DNA of 26,009 nucleotides from positions 1 through 26,009 of the forward strand of contig CABQEV010000026.1 in the NCBI GenBank assembly GCA_902463265.1, written 5' to 3'. The notes beneath the pieces were generated by a model. It was given only the letters and a program-made list of their open reading frames with translations. It had not been told where the DNA came from and made no database searches. Shown here in pieces: positions 16,757 to 24,491 of the stretch. The DNA is from UMGS1889 sp900556055. GTDB lineage: Bacteria; Bacillota; Clostridia; Oscillospirales; Ruminococcaceae. The stretch's first letter is position 1, and each line of letters begins with the position of its first letter. The position numbers and the translations under genes are program-made.

Positions 16757-17356
16757 ATGAACACTGAACTTACGGGCGAAAACATCAATTTTGAAGAAAC
16801 TGAATATGAGTTCCAGCAGAACGGCAGGGTGCTGAAGCCTCAGTATGCCGCTGCGCTCCAGTCGGGCGATGCTGCGGATATCGAGGACTGGCAGGAAAAA
16901 TTCATCATCTCAAAGATAATCCCCGAGGAAAAGAATGCGGACAGCATCATTCCAAAGCTGAAGCTTGCGGGCATTGCGCTGGCGGCTGTTCTCCTCGGAC
17001 TTTCATCGCTTTGGGGCGGATTCAACATCTACGGAAAGATACGTCTTGCCATGGCGATCGTTGTTGCGGTGTCGTTCTTCATCGTGCTGAGGGACGAAAA
17101 GCGTGGCAGTGAAGACGGCATCGGAAAGCTTACGGGCAGGCTGCGTCCATGCAGGCTGAAGGCAGACAAAAAATTCTGCGGCTACAAGATGGACGGCGCT
17201 ATCCGCAAGGATCTCTACTACATAACCGTCAGCGGCGTGAATGTCGAGGTCGATAAGCAGATCTATGACGACACCGAAGAAAACGGCGATATCATAAGCA
17301 CGGTCATTCCCTCGGAAAACGGATTTTACTATGTTCTGATGAACTTCGGAAAATAA
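16757..17356 (+). CDS. Two-TM membrane protein, unrecognised
   Basis: This 199-residue protein has an acidic cytoplasmic head (1-62), two transmembrane segments (about 69-88 and 93-111), and a soluble C-terminal domain of about 85 residues. The C-terminal domain looks like a small beta-rich fold (YYITVSGVNVEVDKQIYDD). No family was recognised. The ribosome site is weak (AGGCGG). It lies 20 bases after the Rpn-tail gene and 11 bases before the esterase, so it belongs to the same operon. Confidence 0.75.
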   Translation: MNTELTGENINFEETEYEFQQNGRVLKPQYAAALQSGDAADIEDWQEKFIISKIIPEEKNADSIIPKLKLAGIALAAVLLGLSSLWGGFNIYGKIRLAMAIVVAVSFFIVLRDEKRGSEDGIGKLTGRLRPCRLKADKKFCGYKMDGAIRKDLYYITVSGVNVEVDKQIYDDTEENGDIISTVIPSENGFYYVLMNFGK

Positions 17357-17367
17357 CGGAGGTACTT

Positions 17368-18597
17368 TTGAAGTTAAAATTTATCCCCATTATCTTATCG
17401 GCGGCGATGCTGTCGGCATGCGCTTCGGATATTGAAAATATCCCCGAAACCGAAACATCTGCGGTCACGGAGGAAAGCAAAATGACTGAAACTTCCATGG
17501 AAAAGCCCTCGGAATGCACGGAATTCACCGTCCCCGCCGAGGATAAATATGTGCGCATACTCGGCAGGACGACCTATGACGGAGATGTCCTCTACACCGA
17601 TTACAGTCTTTCGGGGATAGAATTTGAGTTTGAAGGCACATCATGCAGCATCGACATAACATCGGACGGCGAACGCTTCGGCGATGAACGGAAAGCATAT
17701 GCCGCTGTCTATTACGATGACAGCGACTTGCCCGCATACCGCTTCAGGCTTGCGGACGGGACATATTCCTACAAGGTATTCGAGAGCGATATCCCCAAAA
17801 ATGTGAAGATACGCATTGAAAAGCTGTCGGAAGCGCCGTTTGCGGACATGGGCATCAAAAGCATACATACGGTTTCCTATTTTGCGCCGTCGCCGACCGG
17901 GGAAAAGCCGTACAAGATACAGTTTGTCGGCGATTCGATAACCTGCGCTTACGGCATTGAGGGCGAGGACGAGAATTCGCCGTTCATGACCGCTGAGGAA
18001 AATCCGCACATCGGCTATGCATATCTCACGGCAAAGCATTTCGGGGCGGATTATGAGCTTATTTCGCAGAGCGGGATAGGCGTTGTTTCCTGCTACACGG
18101 ATATCCCCTGCGTTAAAGAGGATTATGTGCTGATGCCCGATTTATATCCGTATGAGGACCGCAATTTTGACAATGCGCATAACCGTGAGCCTGTGAAATA
18201 TGTCCGCAAAAACAAATATCCCGACATTGTTGTGATAAATCTCGGGACGAATGATTATTCATATACGGCGGATATCGGCAAATATACCGATGAATTCGGC
18301 GAGGGATATTATAGGCTGCTTGAAGCTGTGCATGAGCAAAATCCCGATGCTGCCGTTATCTGCACGCTCGGGACGCTCGGAAACGGACTTATGCCTGAGA
18401 TAGAAAAGCAGGCGGAAAGATACCGCAGAAACATCAGCGAAAATATATACACGCTCGAATTCCCACTGCATGACACCGAAACGGACGGCTCGGGCGCACG
18501 CTTCCATCCGTCCGCAGAAACGCAGAAAAAGGACGCTGAGCTGCTTATTGCATTCATCGAAAAGGAGGGCATTCTCGATGCCGAAGATATCACTTAA
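17368..18597 (+). CDS. CE2-like SGNH carbohydrate esterase, lipoprotein
   Basis: This 409-residue lipoprotein has a signal peptide ending MLSAC (C18), a short acidic linker, an N-terminal beta-sandwich (about 55-170) and a C-terminal SGNH domain (about 183-400). This two-domain layout is that of carbohydrate esterase family 2, which removes acetyl groups from polysaccharides such as xylan or glucomannan outside the cell. Catalytic residues visible are S190 (VGDSITCAYG), N295 (LGTNDYS) and H380 (ARFHPSAETQ). The start is a TTG with GGAGGT just 4 bases upstream; no ATG fits as well. Its last 20 bases overlap the next gene. The family assignment is confident at fold level; the exact sugar ester is not. 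Confidence 0.85.
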   Translation: MKLKFIPIILSAAMLSACASDIENIPETETSAVTEESKMTETSMEKPSECTEFTVPAEDKYVRILGRTTYDGDVLYTDYSLSGIEFEFEGTSCSIDITSDGERFGDERKAYAAVYYDDSDLPAYRFRLADGTYSYKVFESDIPKNVKIRIEKLSEAPFADMGIKSIHTVSYFAPSPTGEKPYKIQFVGDSITCAYGIEGEDENSPFMTAEENPHIGYAYLTAKHFGADYELISQSGIGVVSCYTDIPCVKEDYVLMPDLYPYEDRNFDNAHNREPVKYVRKNKYPDIVVINLGTNDYSYTADIGKYTDEFGEGYYRLLEAVHEQNPDAAVICTLGTLGNGLMPEIEKQAERYRRNISENIYTLEFPLHDTETDGSGARFHPSAETQKKDAELLIAFIEKEGILDAEDIT

Positions 18598-19165
18598 AGC
18601 GGGAACGCTGCTTGCTCCCCTGCCTGCCGTGCTTGTGACGTGCGGAACAAAGGAAAAGGCTAACGTCCTGACGATAGCGTGGACGGGGATAATCAACACT
18701 ATCCCGCCGATGACGTACATTTCCGTGCGCCCAGAAAGACATTCGTACAGCATCATAAAGGAAACGGGCGAGTTCGTTATCAATCTTACGACATCGGCAA
18801 TGGCTAAGGAAACCGACTTCTGCGGCGTAAGGAGCGGACGTGACATTGACAAGATAAACAAATGCAGGCTGCATCTCACGGCAGGCGAAACTGTCGGTGC
18901 GCCTGTTATCGAGGAATCTCCGCTGTCGCTCGAATGCAGGGTCACAGAGATAAAGGAGCTTGGCTCGCATCATATGTTCATCGCCGAGATAACAAAGGTG
19001 CGTCTTGAAGAGCGTTTCATGGACAGCAAGGGAAAGATAAATCTCCAGCAGGCGGGGCTTATGGCATATTCGCACGGCGAGTATTTTTCGCTCGGCAGAA
19101 AGCTCGGGGATTTCGGATTTTCCGTAAGAAAAAAGCCTAAGGCGGGAAAGGACGGCAGAAAATGA
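18578..19165 (+). CDS. Flavin reductase-like protein (FMN-binding split barrel)
   Basis: The protein has 195 residues from the ATG at 18578, chosen because AAAGGAGGG lies 8 bases upstream. A longer frame exists but would begin within the esterase gene without a site. It resembles the flavin reductase-like / FMN-binding split-barrel family: an early ...VLVTCGTKEKANVLTIAW segment, SVRPERHSYSIIKETGEF, FVINLTT and a conserved central C-rich helix. Members reduce free flavin or bind FMN; the electron acceptor here is unknown. It overlaps the esterase by 20 bases and the response regulator by 4 (ATGA), so all three are translationally coupled. Confidence 0.85.
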   Translation: MPKISLKAGTLLAPLPAVLVTCGTKEKANVLTIAWTGIINTIPPMTYISVRPERHSYSIIKETGEFVINLTTSAMAKETDFCGVRSGRDIDKINKCRLHLTAGETVGAPVIEESPLSLECRVTEIKELGSHHMFIAEITKVRLEERFMDSKGKINLQQAGLMAYSHGEYFSLGRKLGDFGFSVRKKPKAGKDGRK

Positions 19166-19836
19166 GCAGGATACTAATTGTTGAGGACGACACGGATATC
19201 AGCGGAATGCTTAAAGAGCTGCTTTCTCCGCATTATGAAACTGCGCAGGCATTTTCGGGAACTGAGGCGGTCATGTGCGCAGAGCGTGAGGATTTCGACC
19301 TTATCCTTCTTGACCTTATGCTTCCGGGAATGACGGGCGAGGAGGTCCTCGGACATCTGCGGCGCAAGGGCAGCGTCCCCGTTATCGCAGTATCCGCAAA
19401 GGACGACAAGCAGACAAAAGTCACGCTGCTGAAAACGGGCGTTGACGATTTCATAAGCAAGCCCTTTGACAACGATGAGCTGCTTGCGAGGATAGAGGCA
19501 CTTCTCCGAAGAAGCAGCGGCGGCATATCATCGGACGTGCTGACATTCAAGAACATCAAGATAAACCGCTCGACAATGGAAGTCAGCGTCAGCGGAAAGC
19601 CGCTTTCCCTCACGAAGCGTGAGTATCTGATTCTTGAGCTTCTGATGAGCAATCCCAAGAAGATATTCACGAAAAACAACATCTTTGAGAGCGTGTGGAA
19701 CGAGCAGTTTCTCGGCGAGGACAATGCCGTGAACGTCCACATCTCGAATATACGTCAGAAGCTTTCAAAGCTCGATCCCGATGAAACTTACATTCAGACT
19801 GTCTGGGGACTTGGTTTCAAGATGTCGGCGGACTGA
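19162..19836 (+). CDS. OmpR/PhoB-family response regulator, no adjacent kinase
   Basis: This 224-residue protein has an N-terminal receiver domain with the acidic pair (E8, D9, D10), the phospho-acceptor D51 (LLDLMLPG), S78 and K100 (DDFISKPF). A C-terminal winged-helix DNA-binding domain follows (about 128-222; LTKREYLILELL, VWNEQFLGEDNAVNVHISNIRQKL, VWGLGFK). It is a transcription factor controlled by phosphorylation. The start ATG overlaps the stop of the flavin-reductase gene (ATGA). No histidine kinase lies next to it; the operon ends at a terminator immediately after. It may be phosphorylated by a distant kinase. Its regulon probably includes surface or polysaccharide genes, judging only from its operon partners. 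Confidence 0.96.
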   Translation: MSRILIVEDDTDISGMLKELLSPHYETAQAFSGTEAVMCAEREDFDLILLDLMLPGMTGEEVLGHLRRKGSVPVIAVSAKDDKQTKVTLLKTGVDDFISKPFDNDELLARIEALLRRSSGGISSDVLTFKNIKINRSTMEVSVSGKPLSLTKREYLILELLMSNPKKIFTKNNIFESVWNEQFLGEDNAVNVHISNIRQKLSKLDPDETYIQTVWGLGFKMSAD

Positions 19837-19848
19837 TATATACATACG

Positions 19849-19890
19849 AAAAAGCTCCTGCGGATAGATAAATATCCGCAGGAGCTTTTT
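19849..19890. terminator. Bidirectional terminator between response-regulator and zinc-ribbon operons
   Basis: A perfect 18-bp stem (19849-19866 with 19873-19890) with a 6-base loop is flanked by five A and five T, so it can stop transcription from both converging operons. Confidence 0.95.
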
Positions 19891-19905
19891 GTATTATATG
19901 CAAAA

Positions 19906-20712
19906 TCAGAATAAAAATCCCGAATCGTCAAGGAGATACCACTTGCCGTTTATCTTATAGACATTGACGCTCGTTTCGGTCCTATCTGCGCCGTCCTTGC
20001 CCTTGATCTTTAACTTGATCTGAAGTGTGTAGCCCTCAGACACCTTGACCTTCTTGTCAAACTCGTCCTCAATATCTTCCCTGATATCTCTGAGCTTTGC
20101 CTTTTTGATCTTTGTCTTATCCTTTATCGTGTAGGTGATGTCAAAATTCTTGCCGTACTCGTCCGCCAGCTCGTCCTTGATGTCAGAAAAATAATCCTTG
20201 AAATATCCGTCATCATCATATTCAAGCAGCTCCGAGGACATGAACTTCGGCATACACTTTAAATATTCCTTGTAGTTGCCGTTCTCGATGCCCTTCACAG
20301 CATGGTCGATAGGAGCCTTATAGTTGTTTCCGCCTGCCACGCCGATAACGATCAGAAGGATCATCACAACAGCCGCAACTGCTGCGATCCCTATCGTCTT
20401 ATGGCTGAGCCTGCCCGATCTTACTTCCTTTACAGCCTCGCTGTTCATAACATCGGACGCTGCCGAAGATGCCTTGTCAGCAACGGAGCTTGCAGCCGCC
20501 TTTACAGCCTTCTTTATGGACTCCGCAGCCTCAGCCGCAGCTTCCTTTACATCGTTCTGCGCAGGCTTTGCCGCATCGGGTGTGATCCTTGTCACATTAT
20601 CGGCAGCAGCCTGAGCAGCCGGGCCGGCTTCCTCAGCCGCCTTGCTGCATACAGGGCATTTATCGAGAGAATCGTCATATTCCATGCCGCAGGTATTGCA
20701 CTTCTTGCTCAT
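19906..20712 (-). CDS. Zinc-ribbon membrane protein with exported domain
   Basis: This 268-residue protein has an N-terminal zinc ribbon (C5, C8, C19, C22; CNTCG and CPVC), an Ala/Lys-rich charged linker (about 25-100), one transmembrane segment (about 106-128) and an exported domain of about 140 residues. The exported part is Lys/Asp-rich and ends in a KINGKWYLLDDSG motif, the usual end of NTF2-like or lumazine-binding-like folds; this is suggestive, not proof. AGGA lies 5 bases before the ATG. It is the second gene after the repeat lipoprotein (18-base gap). Its job is unknown; sensor or scaffold roles fit the topology. Confidence 0.82.
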   Translation of the reverse strand: MSKKCNTCGMEYDDSLDKCPVCSKAAEEAGPAAQAAADNVTRITPDAAKPAQNDVKEAAAEAAESIKKAVKAAASSVADKASSAASDVMNSEAVKEVRSGRLSHKTIGIAAVAAVVMILLIVIGVAGGNNYKAPIDHAVKGIENGNYKEYLKCMPKFMSSELLEYDDDGYFKDYFSDIKDELADEYGKNFDITYTIKDKTKIKKAKLRDIREDIEDEFDKKVKVSEGYTLQIKLKIKGKDGADRTETSVNVYKINGKWYLLDDSGFLF

Positions 20713-20730
20713 GTTATCCTACCCCCTGAA

Positions 20731-22206
20731 TTATTCTTCGCCGTCAGATACAGTCACATTATAGTCAGCGACGTTGTTTGAACGCCATCTCTCGGCAATA
20801 GTATCCGCATTTGTTGTAAGCAGATCATCGTCCCCGTAATAGTCGGCACCCCAGCAGTTTGTGTAATAAACCTTGCACTGCTTATCTCTTGCGCCGTCAT
20901 AGTTCAGCGAACCGTCGCCGTTTACAGCGATGTTCTGGATATAAGTTTCAGCGTAGATATCGCCCGAAGCTGTCTTGCCGACCTCAACCGTATCATGAAC
21001 CTTTCCGTCGCTTCTGTCGGTCTTTTCGGCAGTCAGTGTGATCTTCCAGATGACGAGGTGGTTGTTTCTGATGCCGGTTGAAGAATTCTTTGCGTTGAAG
21101 AACATTACCTTGACAGGAGTGTAAGTGATCTTCTTCATTGTATATTCATCGTTGGAGTCAACAGTCGTGAAGAGCGATCTGCCGTGAACGGCTCCGCCGA
21201 CATAGTATTCTGCGGGATATTTTGAGATCTGGCTCTCGATCATATCCTTCATATCGCTGTCAAGTGACGAGAAGTCGATGCCCTCGGGATCGGTTATGTA
21301 ATAAGGCGCGCCCTCAACAGTATATGACTTTTCATCGGCTGTCATGACAATGCCGTTGTCCTCAGCCTTTGACTCGCTGTAAGATGCGGTAACAGTCACC
21401 TTTTCGCCGTTTGAGAGATTGCGCTCGCTTGCATAGAAATCGACATTGTTGCGGACATACTCATCGCAGCCTGTCATATCGAAGGATACGGAAACGTTCG
21501 GAGCGATGCCGTTGTATTCAAGAACAAGTCCCTCGAACGGGTCGATGATCTTTGCTTCCTCAAGTCCCTCAACGGTGAAATCCTTTGTATCGGAAGTAAG
21601 AACGTAGCCGTCATTAAGGAGGCTGTCAGCGTCGCATTCTGCTTTTACCGTGAGAACATCGCCGTTTTTCAGTCCCTCGGGTTCATCCTCAACATAGAAG
21701 TACACCTGGTTTCTTATATGGCTGTCAACATCGGAATCGTCGATATCGTATCTTCCCTTGGAAGAAAATCCGCTGAATTCGACCTTGAGATCCTCAAACG
21801 GATCAAGCGGCTCAGCATCTTCAAGATCCTCGACCTTATACTTGAATGAATCGGACTTGAATGACACCTTGTATTCCTTTGCATCGTCCTTGTCATAAAC
21901 AACGCTGATCTCGACAACATCGCCGTTTTTCAGGTTCTCGTTGTCCGAAGTGATCTCAAACTCGACAGAATCTGCGAATTCCTCAGCTCTTGCACGTTCC
22001 TTCTTTGAGCTGTCATCGCCCTGAGCGTCAGAGATATCATCTCTCAGGTCGGAATAATTCTTGCTGATCTCAACCCTGCCGTAGCCATTTGCACCCTTGA
22101 CATCGATATCAACGTAATCGGACGGATCAAGCTTTGCCGCACCGCAGGCAGAAAGCATTGCAGCTGCAAAGAGCATAGCTGCTGACACTGCTATCTTTTT
22201 CTTCAT
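20731..22206 (-). CDS. Lipoprotein with three repeats of an unassigned extracellular domain
   Basis: The protein has 491 residues from the ATG at 22206 (GGGGGA 7 bases upstream); a TTG 15 bases earlier lies within the ribosome site. The signal peptide ends MLSAC (C21). Three related segments of about 85-100 residues (about 28-130, 138-218, 223-302) each have an FxIT/FYV/FYA strand, L(K/S)NG(D/E)xV, and a KY.VE/KDFTVEG/KSYTVEG ending. Repeats two and three open with DPFE(D/G)L. The remaining 190 residues form a Tyr- and Asn-rich beta domain. The repeats resemble small beta-sandwich modules, possibly binding modules. Function not recognised. It is first in an operon with the zinc-ribbon gene. 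Confidence 0.82.
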   Translation of the reverse strand: MKKKIAVSAAMLFAAAMLSACGAAKLDPSDYVDIDVKGANGYGRVEISKNYSDLRDDISDAQGDDSSKKERARAEEFADSVEFEITSDNENLKNGDVVEISVVYDKDDAKEYKVSFKSDSFKYKVEDLEDAEPLDPFEDLKVEFSGFSSKGRYDIDDSDVDSHIRNQVYFYVEDEPEGLKNGDVLTVKAECDADSLLNDGYVLTSDTKDFTVEGLEEAKIIDPFEGLVLEYNGIAPNVSVSFDMTGCDEYVRNNVDFYASERNLSNGEKVTVTASYSESKAEDNGIVMTADEKSYTVEGAPYYITDPEGIDFSSLDSDMKDMIESQISKYPAEYYVGGAVHGRSLFTTVDSNDEYTMKKITYTPVKVMFFNAKNSSTGIRNNHLVIWKITLTAEKTDRSDGKVHDTVEVGKTASGDIYAETYIQNIAVNGDGSLNYDGARDKQCKVYYTNCWGADYYGDDDLLTTNADTIAERWRSNNVADYNVTVSDGEE

Positions 22207-22289
22207 ATTCAATTCCCCCAAATTCTAAGATAAGAGCCTGTATTATTACACCCCTATATTCACATTGAACAGTTTAATACTAAAAACTC

Positions 22290-22365
22290 ATTGAATTATG
22301 GGGATCTCTCGCCGCAAAACCGCATATATCAAAGCTTTTGCGGCGATTTCTTCTCCATAATTCTA
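22290..22365 (-). promoter_or_regulatory. Long hairpin leader element
   Basis: Outer arms (GAATTATGG with CCATAATTC) and inner arms (CGCCGCAAAA at 22310-22319 with TTTTGCGGCG at 22336-22345) form a nested hairpin. An internal loop of about 8-9 bases lies between them and the terminal loop has 16 bases. It occupies the start of the predicted 5' leader. There is no T-run after it, so it is not a terminator. It could be a cis-regulatory RNA, an RNA-protein site or a DNA operator; no known riboswitch was recognised. Confidence 0.6.
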
Positions 22366-22374
22366 ATGGTTTTT

Positions 22375-22403
22375 ATTATAACATATTAAACTGCAATTGT
22401 CAA
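22375..22403 (-). promoter_or_regulatory. Consensus promoter of the repeat-lipoprotein operon
   Basis: On the minus strand a perfect TTGACA (22398-22403) and a perfect TATAAT (22375-22380) are 17 bases apart. Transcription would start near 22368, giving a leader of about 160 bases that begins with the inverted repeat at 22290-22365. Confidence 0.9.
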
Positions 22404-22438
22404 TAAAAAATGTATTTTTTGTGATATCGCTGTAATAA

Positions 22439-22468
22439 TCGACAAAAAAATCTCGTTTTTTATATAAT
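22439..22468 (+). promoter_or_regulatory. Candidate plus-strand promoter pointing antisense into the 3D-protein gene
   Basis: TCGACA (22439-22444) and a perfect TATAAT (22463-22468) are 18 bases apart on the plus strand. Downstream there is no plus-strand gene; the transcript would run through the terminator region of the 3D gene in antisense and into its coding end. AT-rich context raises the chance of coincidence. Confidence 0.35.
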
Positions 22469-22506
22469 AGTACGCATTTTGATTTCCATAAAACGGAACA
22501 TAATGT

Positions 22507-22538
22507 AAAAAAAAAGCCGCCTCCATATCGGAAGCGGC
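22507..22538 (-). terminator. Intrinsic terminator of the 3D-domain gene
   Basis: On the minus strand a 9-bp stem with one G-T pair (22530-22538 with 22516-22524) is followed by nine T (22507-22515). It lies 14 bases past the stop codon. Confidence 0.9.
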
Positions 22539-22551
22539 ATATTATCCGTTA

Positions 22552-23538
22552 TCAGTTCAGCACGTAGATGTTCACCTGACGTGCGCCCCAGTCGCAGGAA
22601 GCGTCGTAGCTCTCCATAAAGAGGTCAACGAGTATTCTTCCGTCAAGGAGGGCAGTTCCCGTGTCGGCAGCGACAGCATAGCCGTAAACAGCGGAGTTGT
22701 CTGTGGTTGCTATGTAAAGCTCTGTTCCGTAAGGTATAACAGCGGGGTCAACGGCAACATATCCGACCATAGCGGTGCGTCCGCTGGCAGTTTTAGCGCC
22801 GGGCTTTGCGGAATATGCACAGGATTTTCCCGTAAGCACTCTGGAATAATTCAGCGGCACACCATTCGCATCGAACTGCAGCGAATCGGGCGCAGTCAGC
22901 TGTGAGATAGGTGTTTTGGGGCATGTGCCGCTCAGTATGACTTCATCGACAGGCTCTGTGACTTCCTTGTTCACGACTTCCGAGGACGCTTCCTCGCCGT
23001 CAATGTAGGTCACAAGCTCTGTTATCTCTACTTCGCCCTCCCTGCCGTTCACGAGGACCTCAGTGTGTCCTATGGCATAGTTGGGGTCATTCTTATAGCT
23101 TGTAGCGTATTCGATCTTCTGAACGGAGACCTCATACTGCTTTTCTACTCTGTTTATAACGATATCTGCGCCGCTTGTCAGCTTTTCGTTCAGACCGATG
23201 TTGATAAGGTCATCATCGCCGACCTCAACGCCTGCGCTTTCGAGAGCATCGCTGACGGTAGCGTCCGATCCTTCCTCAAAGGAAAGGTCGAAAGTCTTTC
23301 CGTCTGCGGAAAGAGAAACGCTGAAAAGCTCAGTGGGAGCTTCGGGTTCAACATAATAATGGGAAGCAAGTCTTGCTTCTGCTGCGGATGTATCCGTCAT
23401 ATCTGCGTCAGACGATACTGCGCCGAAGATCATTGCCGCAAGGAGTGCGGGCAGTGAAGTAAGCGCGATTTTTAATACAGCCTTTTTCGTAGCCGATTCA
23501 GCTTCGTTTGAATCGGGGATTCGGGTATATCTGCTCAT
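22552..23538 (-). CDS. Cell-wall protein with DUF348, G5 and 3D domains (YabE/Rpf-like)
   Basis: This 328-residue protein has a short cytoplasmic start, a transmembrane or signal anchor (about 21-42), a DUF348 ubiquitin-like module (about 67-130) and a G5 domain (about 140-206; EVLVNGREGEVEI, TYIDGEE, ILSGT). A C-terminal 3D domain follows (about 235-328) with its three Asp (D264, D292, D305; VAVDP, AADTG, VDLF). The 3D domain is an MltA-like barrel that cuts peptidoglycan in characterised relatives, and this arrangement is that of YabE and related resuscitation-factor-like proteins of Firmicutes. A wall-remodelling role is therefore likely. AAAGGA is 13 bases from the ATG, longer than usual. 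The gene has its own promoter and terminator. Confidence 0.88.
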   Translation of the reverse strand: MSRYTRIPDSNEAESATKKAVLKIALTSLPALLAAMIFGAVSSDADMTDTSAAEARLASHYYVEPEAPTELFSVSLSADGKTFDLSFEEGSDATVSDALESAGVEVGDDDLINIGLNEKLTSGADIVINRVEKQYEVSVQKIEYATSYKNDPNYAIGHTEVLVNGREGEVEITELVTYIDGEEASSEVVNKEVTEPVDEVILSGTCPKTPISQLTAPDSLQFDANGVPLNYSRVLTGKSCAYSAKPGAKTASGRTAMVGYVAVDPAVIPYGTELYIATTDNSAVYGYAVAADTGTALLDGRILVDLFMESYDASCDWGARQVNIYVLN

Positions 23539-23632
23539 AATGCGGAAATTGTCCTTTCTTGATTTTGGTTACAAAATAATTACAGCCGATGCATTAGCGT
23601 AACCGTTTTGTAGTTTTTTCAAGTCTTTCGTT

Positions 23633-23661
23633 ATTATAGCCAAACGCACCCCATTTGTCAA
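23633..23661 (-). promoter_or_regulatory. Consensus promoter of the 3D-domain gene
   Basis: On the minus strand TTGACA (23656-23661) and TATAAT (23633-23638), both perfect, are 17 bases apart. The leader is about 88 bases and contains GGTTAC and GTAACC arms, a possible 6-bp hairpin just upstream of the ribosome site. It is too short for a known cyclic-di-AMP riboswitch, and none was seen. Confidence 0.9.
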
Positions 23662-23712
23662 ACGTAAAACCGATGAGCGTTTTGTGCATATTCCACAAAA
23701 TTAATTCATCGC

Positions 23713-23764
23713 TTCGACATGAACGAACTTTTACGACCTTGTTTTTAACCATTTGAATGTCGAA
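23713..23764. repeat. Inverted repeat upstream of the 3D-gene promoter
   Basis: TTCGACAT (23713-23720) and ATGTCGAA (23757-23764) are perfect 8-base inverted copies 36 bases apart. Several further GTTCG/CGAAC words lie around them. They sit 50-100 bases upstream of the -35 box, a plausible place for a regulator to bind, but no specific regulator is recognised. Confidence 0.4.
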
Positions 23765-23910
23765 CGTACACAATTGCTTCACATTCATTAGACAAACCGC
23801 CCAAAACGTCGGGGCAGCAGATCCCGCACATTCGTTCTCACCTATATATTGGAAAATAATATGATATCAGGTGACGAAATGCAGGGAAAAATGTTATTTA
23901 TATAAAGAGA

Positions 23911-23957
23911 AAGAGTGCGCTTTGTATCAAATACAACAAATCCCGCTCTTTATTTTT
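23911..23957 (+). terminator. Terminator-like hairpin with no assigned gene
   Basis: AAAGAG...GCG pairs with CGCTCTTT, with an inner TTGTAT/ATACAA stem, and is followed by ATTTTTG on the plus strand. No plus-strand gene ends here and no upstream promoter was convincing. It could end a small RNA or be a remnant. Confidence 0.4.
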
Positions 23958-24152
23958 GTCGGAACGCACAAAAAACACTCCCTGCCTGTCCGCAGGCATA
24001 AAAAGGGGCTGTTTTCGTGGGTATACTATATATAATGTATTTTACTTTTGTGAGATGCAGAAAAGAGTGTAAAACCGAAGCCGGAGCAAAAGCCGCAGCA
24101 AAGCTCCCCACGGCGATATAATGCGCCGCCGGTCAAGCGGGCAAAGGGTGCT

Positions 24153-24180
24153 GTCAGTGGTTAGTGGTCAGTTGTCAGTT
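24153..24180. repeat. Four tandem 7-base repeats
   Basis: GTCAGTG, GTTAGTG, GTCAGTT and GTCAGTT follow each other without gaps. Such arrays are prone to slippage. Confidence 0.8.
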
Positions 24181-24197
24181 GTTCTGACCCGTAAAAA

Positions 24198-24330
24198 CGG
24201 CGAACCAAAACTCTAAATCCCACACAAACAAAACCAACGAGCAAACTCTCAATTCCCCGCAAACAACAGCAACGAACAAGCTCTCAATTTCCCACAAACA
24301 ACAGCGACGAACAAACCCTCCGCCCCAAAC
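24198..24330. repeat. Degenerate 35-base tandem repeats
   Basis: Copies begin with CAACGA or a variant at 24198, 24235, 24270 and 24305; the last three are exactly 35 bases apart. Shared words are ACAA(G/A)CTCTCAATT and CCCACAAACAACAG. The first and last copies are more diverged. Confidence 0.8.
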
Positions 24331-24411
24331 GAAATGGAACGTTAAGAGCCACTAAAGTAATCAAACTACCCTCCAAACCGCAAACTATATCGCTAAACCC
24401 AGATGTAAAGC

Positions 24412-24438
24412 GGGGAAAAGAGGGGAAAGGGTGAAGGG
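24412..24438 (+). other. G-quadruplex motif
   Basis: Four G-runs (24412-24415, 24422-24425, 24429-24431, 24436-24438) are separated by loops of 6, 3 and 4 bases. This satisfies the usual G3+N1-7 pattern. It lies 9 bases before a long palindrome. Confidence 0.7.
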
Positions 24439-24447
24439 AAGAGAGTG

Positions 24448-24481
24448 CAAGTTCATTCCGAATTCATTCGGAATGAACTTG
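24448..24481. repeat. Near-perfect 34-base palindrome
   Basis: Two 16-base arms (starting CAAGTTCATTCC) are perfectly complementary around a 2-base centre. There is no T-run after it. It could be a cruciform, a recombinase or regulator site, or an RNA stem. Confidence 0.85.
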
Positions 24482-24491
24482 AGAAACCGTG

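Noticed and set aside
23539..23700. Cyclic-di-AMP riboswitch before the cell-wall gene
   Set aside because: Such genes are often controlled by one, but the promoter leaves only about 88 bases of leader and the conserved core was not seen.
23594..23788. Reading frame of 64 residues on the minus strand upstream of the 3D gene
   Set aside because: It contains the promoter of the 3D gene, has no ribosome site and no family resemblance.
24198..24330. CRISPR array
   Set aside because: The 35-base copies are contiguous and diverged with no spacers, and no cas genes are in the window.
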